Shown: in pieces, positions 52,014 through 60,805 of the stretch
Layout: the number at the start of each line of letters is the position of its first letter
Numbering within the stretch: position 1 is the first letter of the stretch
Assembly (NCBI GenBank): GCA_046703545.1
Contig: JBJKSX010000013.1
Coordinates: forward strand, 1-64,000
Reading direction: 5' to 3'
Length of the DNA: 64,000 nt
DNA from: JAJZOM01 sp046703545
Lineage (GTDB): Archaea; Thermoplasmatota; Thermoplasmata; Thermoplasmatales; Thermoplasmataceae
The notes under the pieces: generated by a model
Database searches by the model: none
Told to the model about the DNA's origin: nothing
What the model saw: the letters and a program-made list of their open reading frames with translations, nothing else
Position numbers and translations under genes: made by a program

Positions 52014-53620
52014 GCTGCAGCCTCCAGTGTCTTCTCCTTGTATTCCAGAGCCTTCTTTACAAGATGCATGTGGACTTTTGACGGTTCCAGGGGCCTCGAC
52101 TTGAATTCACTGTGGTACTGCACTGCAATTAGGCCATCGTTGCCCTTTAATTCCGCGATCTCCATCCTGATTCCTTCCTCGTCCACGCCGGAGAAGACCA
52201 TGCCGGCATCGTTGAATTTCCCGATGAACTTCGGATTCACCTCATACCTGTGCCTGTGCCTCTCGTACACAGTGTCTGAACCATATATCTTCCTTGCAAG
52301 GGTGTTGTCCTTTATTATTACCTTCTTTGCCCCAAGCCGCATTGTGCCGCCCAGGTCCTCAATGCCCTGCTGTTCCGGAAGCAGGTCTATCACCGGGTAC
52401 TTGGTGTCGCTGTCAAACTCGGCGCTGTTTGCGCCTTCCAGGCCCATCACATTCCTGGCAAACTCCATTATGGCGACCTGGAACCCCAGGCATATTCCTA
52501 GGTACGGGATTCCATTTTCCCTTGCGTACCTTGCGCCCTTGATCTTTCCTTCAATTCCCCTGTAACCGAAGCCGCCGGGGACAATGACTCCCTGCACATC
52601 AGAGAGCACATCCTGGTCCTCCATGAGATCATCCGAGTTGACCCACTTGATCTCCACGTCTATCCCGGTCATTCCCTTCACATGTGAAAAAGCCTCCTTG
52701 TGGCTCATGTAGGAGTCCTGGAGCTCAATGTACTTCCCGACCAGTGCTATCTTCACCTTCTCCCTTGGATTTCTTATGTTATCCTTGTATTCTGCCCAGC
52801 TGTCGTGGTATTCCCTCTCAGGCAGTGAAAGCTTATCCTTCACAAAAGACACAATTCCCTGTTTCTCCATTGCATCTGGCACCAGGTATACATTCGGCAC
52901 ATCATTGACGCTCACTATTCCCTCCATTGCCACATCGGTGAACAGTGAAATCCTCTTCTTTGTCTCCAGGGAGAGCGGTTTTGTTGCCCTGCAAAAGAGG
53001 ATATCGGGGGTGATTCCAATTTCCCTGAGGTCCCTTACACTGTGCTGCGTTGGCTTTGTCTTCTGCTCACCCACAACACCCAGCTCAGGCACCAGGGTAA
53101 CGTGTCCAAACACGAAGCTCCCGCGGCCCTCTTCCCTGTTAAGCTGCCTTATTGCCTCAAGGAAGGGCATTGACTCCATGTCGCCTACGGTTCCGCCCAC
53201 CTCTATGAGGACCACATCGTAGTCGCCTGTATTGGCCACCATTCTGATGCGCCTCTTGATCTCGTTTGTTATGTGCGGGATGATCTGCACCGTGTTTCCC
53301 AGGTACTCCCCTTTCCTCTCCTTCTCAATGACTTCCTTGTAGACCTTTCCCGTTGTGATGTTGTTGTTTCCCGTCAGGTTAACATCAAGGAACCTCTCGT
53401 AGTTTCCAAGGTCTAGGTCAACCTCGCTTCCATCATCCAGCACGAAAACCTCGCCATGCTGGTACGGGTTCATTGTTCCTGCATCATAATTGAGGTATGG
53501 ATCAATCTTCAGGATCGTGACCCTGTAACCATGTGACTTTAAAAGATAGCCAAGACTGGAGGTGATTGTGCCCTTGCCAAGTCCGGAAATAACCCCTCCG
53601 GTGATAACTATGTAATGCAT
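52010..53620 (-). CDS. pyrG: CTP synthase
   Basis: Makes CTP from UTP, ATP and glutamine. The amidoligase domain (1 to about 270) begins YIVITGGVISGLGKGTITSS with the P-loop. The glutaminase domain (about 290-536) has GGFGYRGIEGK, the nucleophile Cys in YLGICLGFQ and the His/Glu in YHSEFKSRP. Length 536 is normal. It is the first gene of the pyrG-SCP2-polC-GPN operon and has a separate upstream AT-rich region. Confidence 0.95.
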   Translation of the reverse strand: MHYIVITGGVISGLGKGTITSSLGYLLKSHGYRVTILKIDPYLNYDAGTMNPYQHGEVFVLDDGSEVDLDLGNYERFLDVNLTGNNNITTGKVYKEVIEKERKGEYLGNTVQIIPHITNEIKRRIRMVANTGDYDVVLIEVGGTVGDMESMPFLEAIRQLNREEGRGSFVFGHVTLVPELGVVGEQKTKPTQHSVRDLREIGITPDILFCRATKPLSLETKKRISLFTDVAMEGIVSVNDVPNVYLVPDAMEKQGIVSFVKDKLSLPEREYHDSWAEYKDNIRNPREKVKIALVGKYIELQDSYMSHKEAFSHVKGMTGIDVEIKWVNSDDLMEDQDVLSDVQGVIVPGGFGYRGIEGKIKGARYARENGIPYLGICLGFQVAIMEFARNVMGLEGANSAEFDSDTKYPVIDLLPEQQGIEDLGGTMRLGAKKVIIKDNTLARKIYGSDTVYERHRHRYEVNPKFIGKFNDAGMVFSGVDEEGIRMEIAELKGNDGLIAVQYHSEFKSRPLEPSKVHMHLVKKALEYKEKTLEAAA

Positions 53621-54159
53621 TCTAAGATAGAGTTTGACGACTAATTAAATTTTCTGGACTCATTCAACTTACAGGAAAAGGGTTAACCATACAATAGAGT
53701 GTGAAGGTGGAGAGAAGTCACATTGTTGGCATTTGTTCGCCCGAGATATCGAGTATGTTGGGCTTGAGAATATTATTATCTATGTTTTGACATTTATCAT
53801 CATTCCGTTCCCAGATGAAGATTAAAGACTACTTTCTGTTGGATACGCCATAATTGCACCCGAAGATAACTCGCGAATGGGCAAGGGCACTTAAAACGAA
53901 ATAGGATATAAGGATCATAGTGAATTCAAGCTGATGTTTCTCACGGGTTCTTCGTCAGATGATATCAAGACTGAAACACCCCTATTCAAATGGTGATTGA
54001 TATCTGTCTTGTACGATCAATTCATAGAAAGAACAAGATGAAAGAAGCTTCCCTTCCTGAAGTCTTTCTTTTGTGGACAGGATGTTTCAAGGATCGGGGA
54101 AACATTTTTAACTGGATTCTTCAATATATTTCCGTAAACAGAAATTTCAGGCTATTCCT
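53621..54159. other. 539-base AT-rich gene-free region
   Basis: No ORF with coding character, tRNA or repeat array was seen. A 57-codon frame on the plus strand (53990-54163) has no recognisable domain. The AT content is visibly higher than in the flanks, which suggests a former mobile or viral insertion, an origin-like region or simply non-coding DNA. There is no obvious terminal repeat. Confidence 0.4.
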
Positions 54160-54387
54160 ATGAAAGGCGAGCTGGCAGATTATCTTGGAATTACAAAGGA
54201 TACCAATCCAGAAGAAAGAATTGACGCGAAGGTCTATTCTTTAAAAACAGAAATCTTGGATGAGATTGTTGATGGTAAATGGCATGTTCACTTTCTCACT
54301 GGATATGATGATAACAAAATTGTGGAAATCGCATTGGGTGATTATTTCATTATCTCCATGAACGCCCATATATCCTGCATTAAATAA
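54160..54387 (+). CDS. Small hypothetical protein in AT-rich island
   Basis: A 75-codon frame with AT-rich codon use unlike its neighbours. The peptide is mostly charged and polar (EERIDAKVYSLKTEILDEIVDGKW) with one Ile-rich end. AATATATT (about 54122-54130) lies 30-38 bases upstream, compatible with a promoter. No family recognised; it could be a remnant of a transferred element. Confidence 0.4.
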   Translation: MKGELADYLGITKDTNPEERIDAKVYSLKTEILDEIVDGKWHVHFLTGYDDNKIVEIALGDYFIISMNAHISCIK

Positions 54388-54396
54388 GGGCCCCAA

Positions 54397-54579
54397 TTAG
54401 AACTTCCTTTCCCGGCCGTTCCTGTCCTTCGCCTCCAGTATCCGGTTGAAGGAAGTGTTTCCACAACTGGGGCATGGCGTCTTGGTGCCGCTGCTGGAGT
54501 TCCGCCTGAATATGGTGCCCATCCCGACCTCCACCTCGAAGGTGGCATTGCATTTGCTGCAGGACATCACCCATTTCAT
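54397..54579 (-). CDS. Small zinc ribbon protein
   Basis: A 60-residue protein starting MKWVMSCSKC and ending in a basic tail (NRILEAKDRNGRERKF). Two CxxC pairs (CSKC and CPSC) separated by about 26 residues make a clear zinc ribbon. The TTG at 54594 gives a longer frame, but the ATG at 54579 fits the domain. The family is unknown; such proteins often join transcription or ribosome complexes. It converges on the AT-rich small ORF, with nine bases between stops. Confidence 0.65.
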   Translation of the reverse strand: MKWVMSCSKCNATFEVEVGMGTIFRRNSSSGTKTPCPSCGNTSFNRILEAKDRNGRERKF

Positions 54580-54683
54580 TTCCGTAATATCCAATGCGGC
54601 GTACTTAGGTTTTTGCCATAGCGGCAGAATTCTGCATTTAATGGGCTCAGGAAAGGTAATTAAGAGCTCTTGCTGTGTTATGC

Positions 54684-55853
54684 ATGATGACCTTCATAGA
54701 GTCCATATTCCTGCTTCTCCTTGTAGCACTCATACTTGGGGAGCTTTTCGAGAGGTTCAATTTCCCGGCCATAGTGGGGGAACTTCTCACTGGGCTCATC
54801 CTGGGGCCGGCAGTGCTTGGCCTTGTGAGCATGAACCCGGTTTTCCAGGGGCTGTCTGAAATAGCACTCTTCTTCCTTGTGCTGCTCATTGGAATTGAGG
54901 TCACCACAGAGACTCTTGTCAAGTATTACAAGGAAGGAATCCTGTTCACTTTCTCCAGCTTCATTGCACCCCTCATTGTCATGATACTTGTTTCCCAGTT
55001 TGTGCTGGGAATGGGAGAGCCTGAAGCACTTATTGTGTCGATGACGGTGGCGGTTCCATCAATATCCATAGTCTCTGTCCTGTTGAGGAATTTCAGCTTG
55101 CTCAAGCTCGAATCAGGGCATGTGTTCCTGGCCAGCGTCATTATAACAGACATAATCGCATTCGGCGTACTTTCCGCCATAATAAGCCCTGACAAGATCT
55201 ATGTGGACGTGCCGGGGCTCCTGGCCCTACTTTTCCTCATTTTCATCGCTGATTACCTCATACGGAAGAATTCCAACCTTGTTGTCAAGATGTTTGAAAG
55301 GCTCCATGCGAGAGAGAGGGGCGAGAAGGTGATCTTCGGTGCCATAATTGTTTCGGGCCTGGTTGTTTCCAGCATCCTGGAAATGATCGGCATCACTTTT
55401 GTGCTTGGGGCGTTCTTTGCGGGAATAATGATCAGCGAGCTCGTCGTGGGCTCCGAACTGCACAATATGCTTGTTTCCACCCTGAACAGGCTCAATGACA
55501 GCTTTTTCATCCCCATTTTCTTCAGCATAGCCGGAGTGGAGATGGTGCTTCCCCAGGCCAGTGCCTTCGTCAAGCTGGCAGTTCTCCTGGCCATAGCCGC
55601 TGGAGTTGGCGGCCCCCTAAATTACTATTTCTCGAAATGGCACATAAAGGATGCACTCCCAAGAACCACTGTTGGAGTCCTTGGCTCACGCGGTTCGGTG
55701 GGAATCATCATCGCAACAATAGCCTTCAACGCAGGCTACATTGGGAACTCACTCTATTCCATAGTCATATTTGCAACGCTGATCCTCACTCTGGCTTTCA
55801 CCCCCATGGTAAGGAAGAAGGACATAGTGCTCCCGAAGAAGTCTGCCACTTAG
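54684..55853 (+). CDS. CPA2-family cation:proton antiporter
   Basis: A 389-residue membrane protein with about 12 hydrophobic segments and the Kef/NapA type motifs: GELFERFNFPAIVGELLTG in helix 1-2, LIGIEVTTE, and a helix-10/11-like SRGSVGIIIA. The family exchanges Na+ or K+ for protons. There is no RCK domain attached. The frame can be read from GTG 54675, but the ATG at 54684 is about 24 bases from an AT-rich element (54655-54665). It supports pH and ion balance in an acidophile. Confidence 0.88.
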   Translation: MMTFIESIFLLLLVALILGELFERFNFPAIVGELLTGLILGPAVLGLVSMNPVFQGLSEIALFFLVLLIGIEVTTETLVKYYKEGILFTFSSFIAPLIVMILVSQFVLGMGEPEALIVSMTVAVPSISIVSVLLRNFSLLKLESGHVFLASVIITDIIAFGVLSAIISPDKIYVDVPGLLALLFLIFIADYLIRKNSNLVVKMFERLHARERGEKVIFGAIIVSGLVVSSILEMIGITFVLGAFFAGIMISELVVGSELHNMLVSTLNRLNDSFFIPIFFSIAGVEMVLPQASAFVKLAVLLAIAAGVGGPLNYYFSKWHIKDALPRTTVGVLGSRGSVGIIIATIAFNAGYIGNSLYSIVIFATLILTLAFTPMVRKKDIVLPKKSAT

Positions 55854-55891
55854 GTCATTAAATAGGGATTCCCGATCTGCACCATATATTC

Positions 55892-56389
55892 ATGGAACCC
55901 AGACTGCTTTTTGCCTACCTTGCACAGGATGACCCAAGGAAATCCACAATGAAGAAGCTTGAAAGATTCGGCCTTGCAAGAAAGGTGCCTCTGGAAAAAG
56001 GTGCACGGTCATTGTGCCTCACCCCCTACTCTGACCAGTTCCTGCTGCCTTCCGACAGGCCCCTGATTGAGAAATTGGGGCTCTTCACCATTGATGGTTC
56101 ATGGAACAGGATTACAAGCATAAGGGACGTTAAGCTGAAGCATCCAAGAAAACTTCCGCTGCTGGTCCCTGTGAACCCCGTGAATTTTGGGAAGCCCGGG
56201 AAACTGTCATCAGTTGAGGCGTTTGCGGGAGCCCTTGGCATCTGCGGGTTTGAGGGGACTGCAAGGGCCATCCTTTCAAAATTCAACTGGGGGCTGAACT
56301 TTCTTGTTGTTAACCGGGAGCCCATTTTAGCCTATGCCAAGTGCGCAACTCAGGAAGAGATGGCAGCTGCGGAATCCGAATTCTTCTGA
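55892..56389 (+). CDS. tsr3: rRNA aminocarboxypropyltransferase Tsr3
   Basis: Transfers the acp group from SAM to a pseudouridine-type base in small-subunit rRNA during late maturation. The 165 residues match the family: DDPRKSTMKKLERFGLARKV, SLCLTPYSDQFLLPSD, IDGSWNRI, LLVPVNPVNFGKPGKLSSVE and KFNWGLNFLVVNREPILAYA. It starts with ATG at 55892. It overlaps the convergent PP-loop gene by 40 bases at the 3' end. Confidence 0.9.
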   Translation: MEPRLLFAYLAQDDPRKSTMKKLERFGLARKVPLEKGARSLCLTPYSDQFLLPSDRPLIEKLGLFTIDGSWNRITSIRDVKLKHPRKLPLLVPVNPVNFGKPGKLSSVEAFAGALGICGFEGTARAILSKFNWGLNFLVVNREPILAYAKCATQEEMAAAESEFF

Positions 56390-57828
56390 TCCTGGCCTAC
56401 GCCCTTCCATTGGCCATCCTGGAGCCGGAAAACACCAGCAGCATACTGCCGGAGTATGTTTCTGATCCCGTCCCTGAACATATCAGGCACTTTCTGGAAT
56501 GGCTCTTCCTCTCCGGGGAGAATATGAATGCCGTCCACGTGGCCGAGGCCCGCAACATCAGATTCCTCAAAACCAAGCCTCTGCTTCAGCATCTTCAGCT
56601 CATCGCTGTCAAGGCGCATTCTCTCCTTTTCAACCATTGTTCCCAGGTTTTCAATGCTTTCCCTGCTGTACTTTATGTCCATGGGATTTCCATCCGCGGC
56701 GAGAACAAACATCATTATTCCAAGGCATTTTGAACATCTGCCGCATGGGACCATCTCACCGTCTATTGACCGGCATGAATGACATGACCTCTGCAGGCCG
56801 AACAGATCTTGGTACCGGGAAACCAGTGCCCTCTCAACCACAGATCCGGTTACCGGGTAAACTGCACTCCAGACCCTGAAATTGCCAAGCTTGGAGGATA
56901 GGTACCGGCTCATGGCATCGTTGAAGTCATGGGTCTGGTCATATATCCCATAATAGTGGCTTATGCCCCTGTATTCCAGCATTTCCCTGGGATCGTCGAA
57001 CTCATCGCCAAGCACAACCGAAGTGATTCCTGCAGTCCTTGCCAGCGGCAACACAGACATTATGTACACAGGAAAAATGAACAGCTGGACCGGGTATGTG
57101 TCGGTCTTGCCCTTCACAACTTTCTGGTCTATGGGATCAAGGTTTCTTATGAAGAATCTGTAAAGCCTGTCCACATTGGACCACACCTTGTGGACGTTCC
57201 CGAACCTGTGGGAATAGTCCCTGTATGAAGTCGCTGCTGTGAACCAGTGGGAACCGCTTTCGTTGAAGAAGAATGCGTGCGGGTTCAACCCAAGCTCATT
57301 GAGCATCCCATAGGTCAGCAGGCTCTCCTTCCCGCCGGAAGAAAGCACTGCCACTCCGCCCTCATTGTCTGCAACCCTGCAATCCTTTTCTTCGTGTGTG
57401 GATGAGCGTGAGACAGTGGTTATCCCCATGGAATTTTTCTGGCTTATGTCTCCATCTGAAGGGAGGTACTCCTTCATGAAGAATGGGTAACGCCTTCTTG
57501 CTATCTTGTTGACAAAAACCTCCCGGTTGTTGATCGCAACAAATTTCCTTATGTATTCAAGGTCGTTGTCGGAAACAGGAAAATCCAGTACAAGCCTTCT
57601 TGAAAAAAGTGTAAAATTGATGGCCGGAAATGCCACCATCAGCCCTGCCAGGTTCTCGTCAAGTGAGACTTCCTCCCTGTAGCTGTAAATCAGTTCGAAG
57701 GAGTGTGTCTCATCTCCGCGCTTTATGGTTACAGTTCCCCTGACCGATCTGCTGTCAAATGACCTGACTGTTGCCCGTATTTCATCCAGTACAGCAAGCT
57801 TCTGTGCATATGTTTCACGGCCGCTCAA
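56350..57828 (-). CDS. PP-loop ATP-pyrophosphatase family protein, unknown substrate
   Basis: A 492-residue protein with a central PP-loop (AVLSSGGKESLLTYG, about 160-175) that binds ATP, and a cysteine-rich region (about 365-395: SCHSC, CGRCSKCLG) that may bind zinc or a cluster. The region before it (SKLGNFRVWSAVYPVTGSVVE) also looks conserved. The overall plan resembles the MurL epimerase that adenylates a glutamyl carboxylate, but the sequence similarity is too weak for me to assign it. It starts with TTG and overlaps the DUF1611 stop by four bases. It is the last gene of a three-gene operon. Confidence 0.7.
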   Translation of the reverse strand: MSGRETYAQKLAVLDEIRATVRSFDSRSVRGTVTIKRGDETHSFELIYSYREEVSLDENLAGLMVAFPAINFTLFSRRLVLDFPVSDNDLEYIRKFVAINNREVFVNKIARRRYPFFMKEYLPSDGDISQKNSMGITTVSRSSTHEEKDCRVADNEGGVAVLSSGGKESLLTYGMLNELGLNPHAFFFNESGSHWFTAATSYRDYSHRFGNVHKVWSNVDRLYRFFIRNLDPIDQKVVKGKTDTYPVQLFIFPVYIMSVLPLARTAGITSVVLGDEFDDPREMLEYRGISHYYGIYDQTHDFNDAMSRYLSSKLGNFRVWSAVYPVTGSVVERALVSRYQDLFGLQRSCHSCRSIDGEMVPCGRCSKCLGIMMFVLAADGNPMDIKYSRESIENLGTMVEKERMRLDSDELKMLKQRLGFEESDVAGLGHVDGIHILPGEEEPFQKVPDMFRDGIRNILRQYAAGVFRLQDGQWKGVGQDQKNSDSAAAISS

Positions 57829-58853
57829 TGCTGGATTGCCTCCAGGATGAAGGAGCCATCATTTTTGAGTGGGTCAAACACAGGGATGCCCATGCGCCTT
57901 TCCAGAGCTTCCATCTCGTTCTTCACTTCGTCCCGGGACATGTTCTCACTGTTGAGCGATATGGCAATGACCTTCTTTCCTGAAAGAAGCTCCAGAATGC
58001 GGATGTACCTGTCAAGATCAGGTATTCTAACCTGGGGGAAGCCGTCAAAGAACTCCCTTTTAGGGGCATGCTGCAGTATGATGGCATCAGGCCTGCATGC
58101 ACCTATTATCTCGAAGCTTCCGGGATAGGCCGGGTGCAGAACAGAACCCTGTCCCTCTATGAGCATCACCTCAGGCCTCTCCTCCCTCCATGCGTCGACC
58201 GTGACCTTCTCCAGGCCACCGGGTATGAAGTCGTTTATCATTGAATCGACCACCACGGTGTGCTTGAATCCCTGCATCCATGCGGTCTGCCCGGTGCCAA
58301 TCATAAGTGCCGGGAATCCCCTTGAAAGCAGAGAATTTGTGATGTTGACTGCCGTTGTCCTCTTGCCAATGGCACTGTCAGTGCCCAGGACGGCAATCCT
58401 GTGAGAGCCAACCTCCCTGATCTCCCCTGTGTATGGCGGCCTGAAATCCCTGAACATGCGCCTCACGTCAGTGATGGCGGATCCCGATTTTGCCGCAAGG
58501 CTTGCGAATTCAGGGTCCTCACCTATGAATTCGTGGAGGCCGCTCACTATGTCAAGGCCATTGTTTATTGCTTCCCTTATGTAACGCCTGTATTCAGCAG
58601 GGATGTATCCCCCATCGGTTGCGACGCCAACAACTAGGACAGTTGCACCCAGATCCATACCCTCATCAACTGAGGAGATAATCGGGATTCCTTTGTCCAT
58701 CCCTTCCAGAACCATGCCGGCATCCTGGCCAGCCTTTGTGGAATCGATGACCCCAACTACCCTGAACCTCTTTGTGAAACGTACCAGGCCGTTGGCGGTC
58801 TTTCCGTAGGTTGTCCCGAATACGCCCTCTGCAAGGACTACTGCATTGTCCAT
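57825..58853 (-). CDS. DUF1611 (DgcN-like) family protein
   Basis: A 342-residue protein of the DUF1611 family. An N-terminal Rossmann-like part (RFRVVGVIDSTKAGQDAG) is followed by a P-loop-like GTDSAIGKRTT (157-167) and acidic LIEGQGSVLHPAYPG. Some bacterial members (DgcN) are reported to N-acetylate D-glutamate in its degradation. Here the partner genes are different, so I give only the family. It starts inside the last codons of the PLP gene (16-base overlap) and is coupled to the PP-loop gene. Confidence 0.85.
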   Translation of the reverse strand: MDNAVVLAEGVFGTTYGKTANGLVRFTKRFRVVGVIDSTKAGQDAGMVLEGMDKGIPIISSVDEGMDLGATVLVVGVATDGGYIPAEYRRYIREAINNGLDIVSGLHEFIGEDPEFASLAAKSGSAITDVRRMFRDFRPPYTGEIREVGSHRIAVLGTDSAIGKRTTAVNITNSLLSRGFPALMIGTGQTAWMQGFKHTVVVDSMINDFIPGGLEKVTVDAWREERPEVMLIEGQGSVLHPAYPGSFEIIGACRPDAIILQHAPKREFFDGFPQVRIPDLDRYIRILELLSGKKVIAISLNSENMSRDEVKNEMEALERRMGIPVFDPLKNDGSFILEAIQH

Positions 58854-59803
58854 GCCTTCGATCTCCCGGTGAGAACCACAACTATGTCTCCGTTGTCATT
58901 CTTTCTGCCCAGTAGTTTGTCCACCGCTGCAAGTGATGATGCGGACGCAGGAAGGACTGAAAGCCTCTCAGACTGCTCAAGAATTCTGGAGTAACTGTAC
59001 ATCTCGGCGTCTGTCACGTAGGCTGCCATCCCGTTGCTCCTGTAAAGGGCATTGAGGGCTTTCTGCCCGTCATAGGACCGGTACGCAACAAGCGGCTCTG
59101 AAGCCCTTGTTTCCCTGATGCTTGAGGGGTCAAGCTCCACCAGAGTCCTGTGCCTCTTCTTCCAGGAAGCTACGATTGGATTTCCATTGGGGGTGCTGGA
59201 GCCTATGAACCTTGGGATCTTGCCTATATGCCCTTCAGACTGAAGCCGCGCAAAGCCTGAATAAATCCCTGCAAGTGTTGTCCCATTTCCAAGCGGGACA
59301 GCCACGTAGGATGGCGCATGGCCGAGCTGCTCGTATATCTCCAGTGCTATGTTTTCATAGCCCGCCGTGTCCAGTGAAGAATTGCCGGACCCCGGGCTTG
59401 AGTCATACCATCCCTCATCGCTCGACCGGTCCCTCATGTACTCCACCAGGTCTTCATACCGGCCGTCAAATTCCAGCACTTCACCACCATTGGCAATTAT
59501 CTCGCTGTTGCGTTCTCCGGAATAGTACTGTGGGATGGCCACAACCGATTTCATGCCAAACAGGCCAGCGTAGTACGATATTGAAGCACCGTAGTTCCCG
59601 CACGTTGCCAGCGATACTGTGTCAAAACCTTTCTCCCTCGCATTCAATACATGAAGTCTGGAGATACGGTCTTTCTGCGTTCCAGTTTTGCCTGCGCCCT
59701 CAAACTTGACAAAAACATTTCTGAGGTTAAGGGCTTTTTCCAGGTTGGCAGCTCTGAAAAATGGGGTCCTGCCAGGAGGTTCCTCTTCTTCCAACGTTTC
59801 CAT
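58838..59803 (-). CDS. Threonine synthase-like PLP enzyme (fold type II)
   Basis: A 321-residue PLP enzyme. The lysine motif KTGTQKDRIS (39-48; K44) follows VKFEGAG, the CGNYGASISYYAG substrate loop is intact, and PLGNGTTLAG is the cofactor phosphate loop. It is shorter than a true threonine synthase, closer to cysteine synthase/threonine dehydratase size, and could make beta-substitution or elimination reactions. It is the first gene of the operon with DUF1611 and the PP-loop protein. Confidence 0.85.
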   Translation of the reverse strand: METLEEEEPPGRTPFFRAANLEKALNLRNVFVKFEGAGKTGTQKDRISRLHVLNAREKGFDTVSLATCGNYGASISYYAGLFGMKSVVAIPQYYSGERNSEIIANGGEVLEFDGRYEDLVEYMRDRSSDEGWYDSSPGSGNSSLDTAGYENIALEIYEQLGHAPSYVAVPLGNGTTLAGIYSGFARLQSEGHIGKIPRFIGSSTPNGNPIVASWKKRHRTLVELDPSSIRETRASEPLVAYRSYDGQKALNALYRSNGMAAYVTDAEMYSYSRILEQSERLSVLPASASSLAAVDKLLGRKNDNGDIVVVLTGRSKAWTMQ

Positions 59804-59996
59804 TGCTTTTCACTCAGGTTTTTAGCCTGATCTGTTGAACTTAATTGATAAATCTTTGACGAGTATTTAAACATATTTCAACCAGAAAAGATCAAATTTC
59901 GCTTCGTGGCGATTAGCTGTTTCCAGTGGTCCGGGGGCATTCTAAATTAAGTATAGAAAAGAATATATATTTTACTTTTTCAGGTTTTTATCCTAT

Positions 59997-60791
59997 TTAT
60001 ACAATAATTATTTCCAACCCAGAAATATCAGCGTATTCCTTGATTATTTGCTTTCCGTTGGACTTGACTCCCTTTCTGTCCATTATGAAGCCTTTGCATC
60101 CGGGGGTATTCTTCACGGCCTGCTCGATCATGGCTTCATTCATGTTTTCAAAAGCATGTTTTGGTATCATGTGGCCCATATCCACTGAATTCTCTATGGA
60201 GTACCTGGTGATCTTTGGCATGTAATGCCCCCCTCCGGCGCCAACAAAAGCCTCTCCGCTGCCCCCATTATGTGACATCAGGGAATTCACAACGGTCTCC
60301 AGTGCCTCCCTGTCTTCCCACTGGTCCTTTGTTGTGCCTATCTCTATGAAAAAATTGGGAATGCCAAGAAGGGGGCCATGGTGCGTCGCCTCATAGGTAA
60401 CGCTGAACACATCGCCTTTGTAGAGTTCGTTCATTGCTCTCAGTGTTGAAGACATCTTCCCCGGGTCAGTAGCTGAAAGCTTCCTCTCCCTTCCTCCAAG
60501 TATTGCTTCCGAGAAGTTGCCGGTTGGGTGCACCGTCAGTGATTTTATGTCGGCCCTTGATGAATGCTTTGAAAGGAAGATGACATCCTCAACCTCTCCC
60601 TTCACGGAGCTGAATTGCTCACTGAAGTTGTCCAGATAGAGGTGCTTGCCGTCAATATAGGAGAAGATATAGTCTTCATGCCTGAGAATCCCCGGCATAT
60701 TCTCCTGTGGCTCAAAACTGTACATGTCAAGAAGGGCTGAGGCAATTGACATGCTTGCCTCATCCTCCCTGGACGCGATTAGAAAATGCAC
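59997..60791 (-). CDS. dtdA: D-aminoacyl-tRNA deacylase, archaeal/plant GEK1 type
   Basis: Frees tRNA from D-amino acids. The 264 residues match DTD2/GEK1: FLSKHSSRADIKSLTVHPTG (with SKH and HPTGN), EATHHGPLLGIP (the THHGP motif), FVGAGGGHYMPK and DMGHMIPKHA. It starts with GTG at 60791, 15 bases after the stop of the helical gene, so they share a message. It lies just upstream of the PLP-DUF1611-PP-loop operon on the same strand, separated by a 193-base gap. Confidence 0.93.
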   Translation of the reverse strand: MHFLIASREDEASMSIASALLDMYSFEPQENMPGILRHEDYIFSYIDGKHLYLDNFSEQFSSVKGEVEDVIFLSKHSSRADIKSLTVHPTGNFSEAILGGRERKLSATDPGKMSSTLRAMNELYKGDVFSVTYEATHHGPLLGIPNFFIEIGTTKDQWEDREALETVVNSLMSHNGGSGEAFVGAGGGHYMPKITRYSIENSVDMGHMIPKHAFENMNEAMIEQAVKNTPGCKGFIMDRKGVKSNGKQIIKEYADISGLEIIIV

Positions 60792-60805
60792 AGCATGTGA
60801 TGCAT

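Noticed and set aside
53990..54163. 57-codon plus-strand frame in the AT-rich island
   Set aside because: No domain, and it overlaps the next small ORF; it could be chance. I could not support it as a gene.
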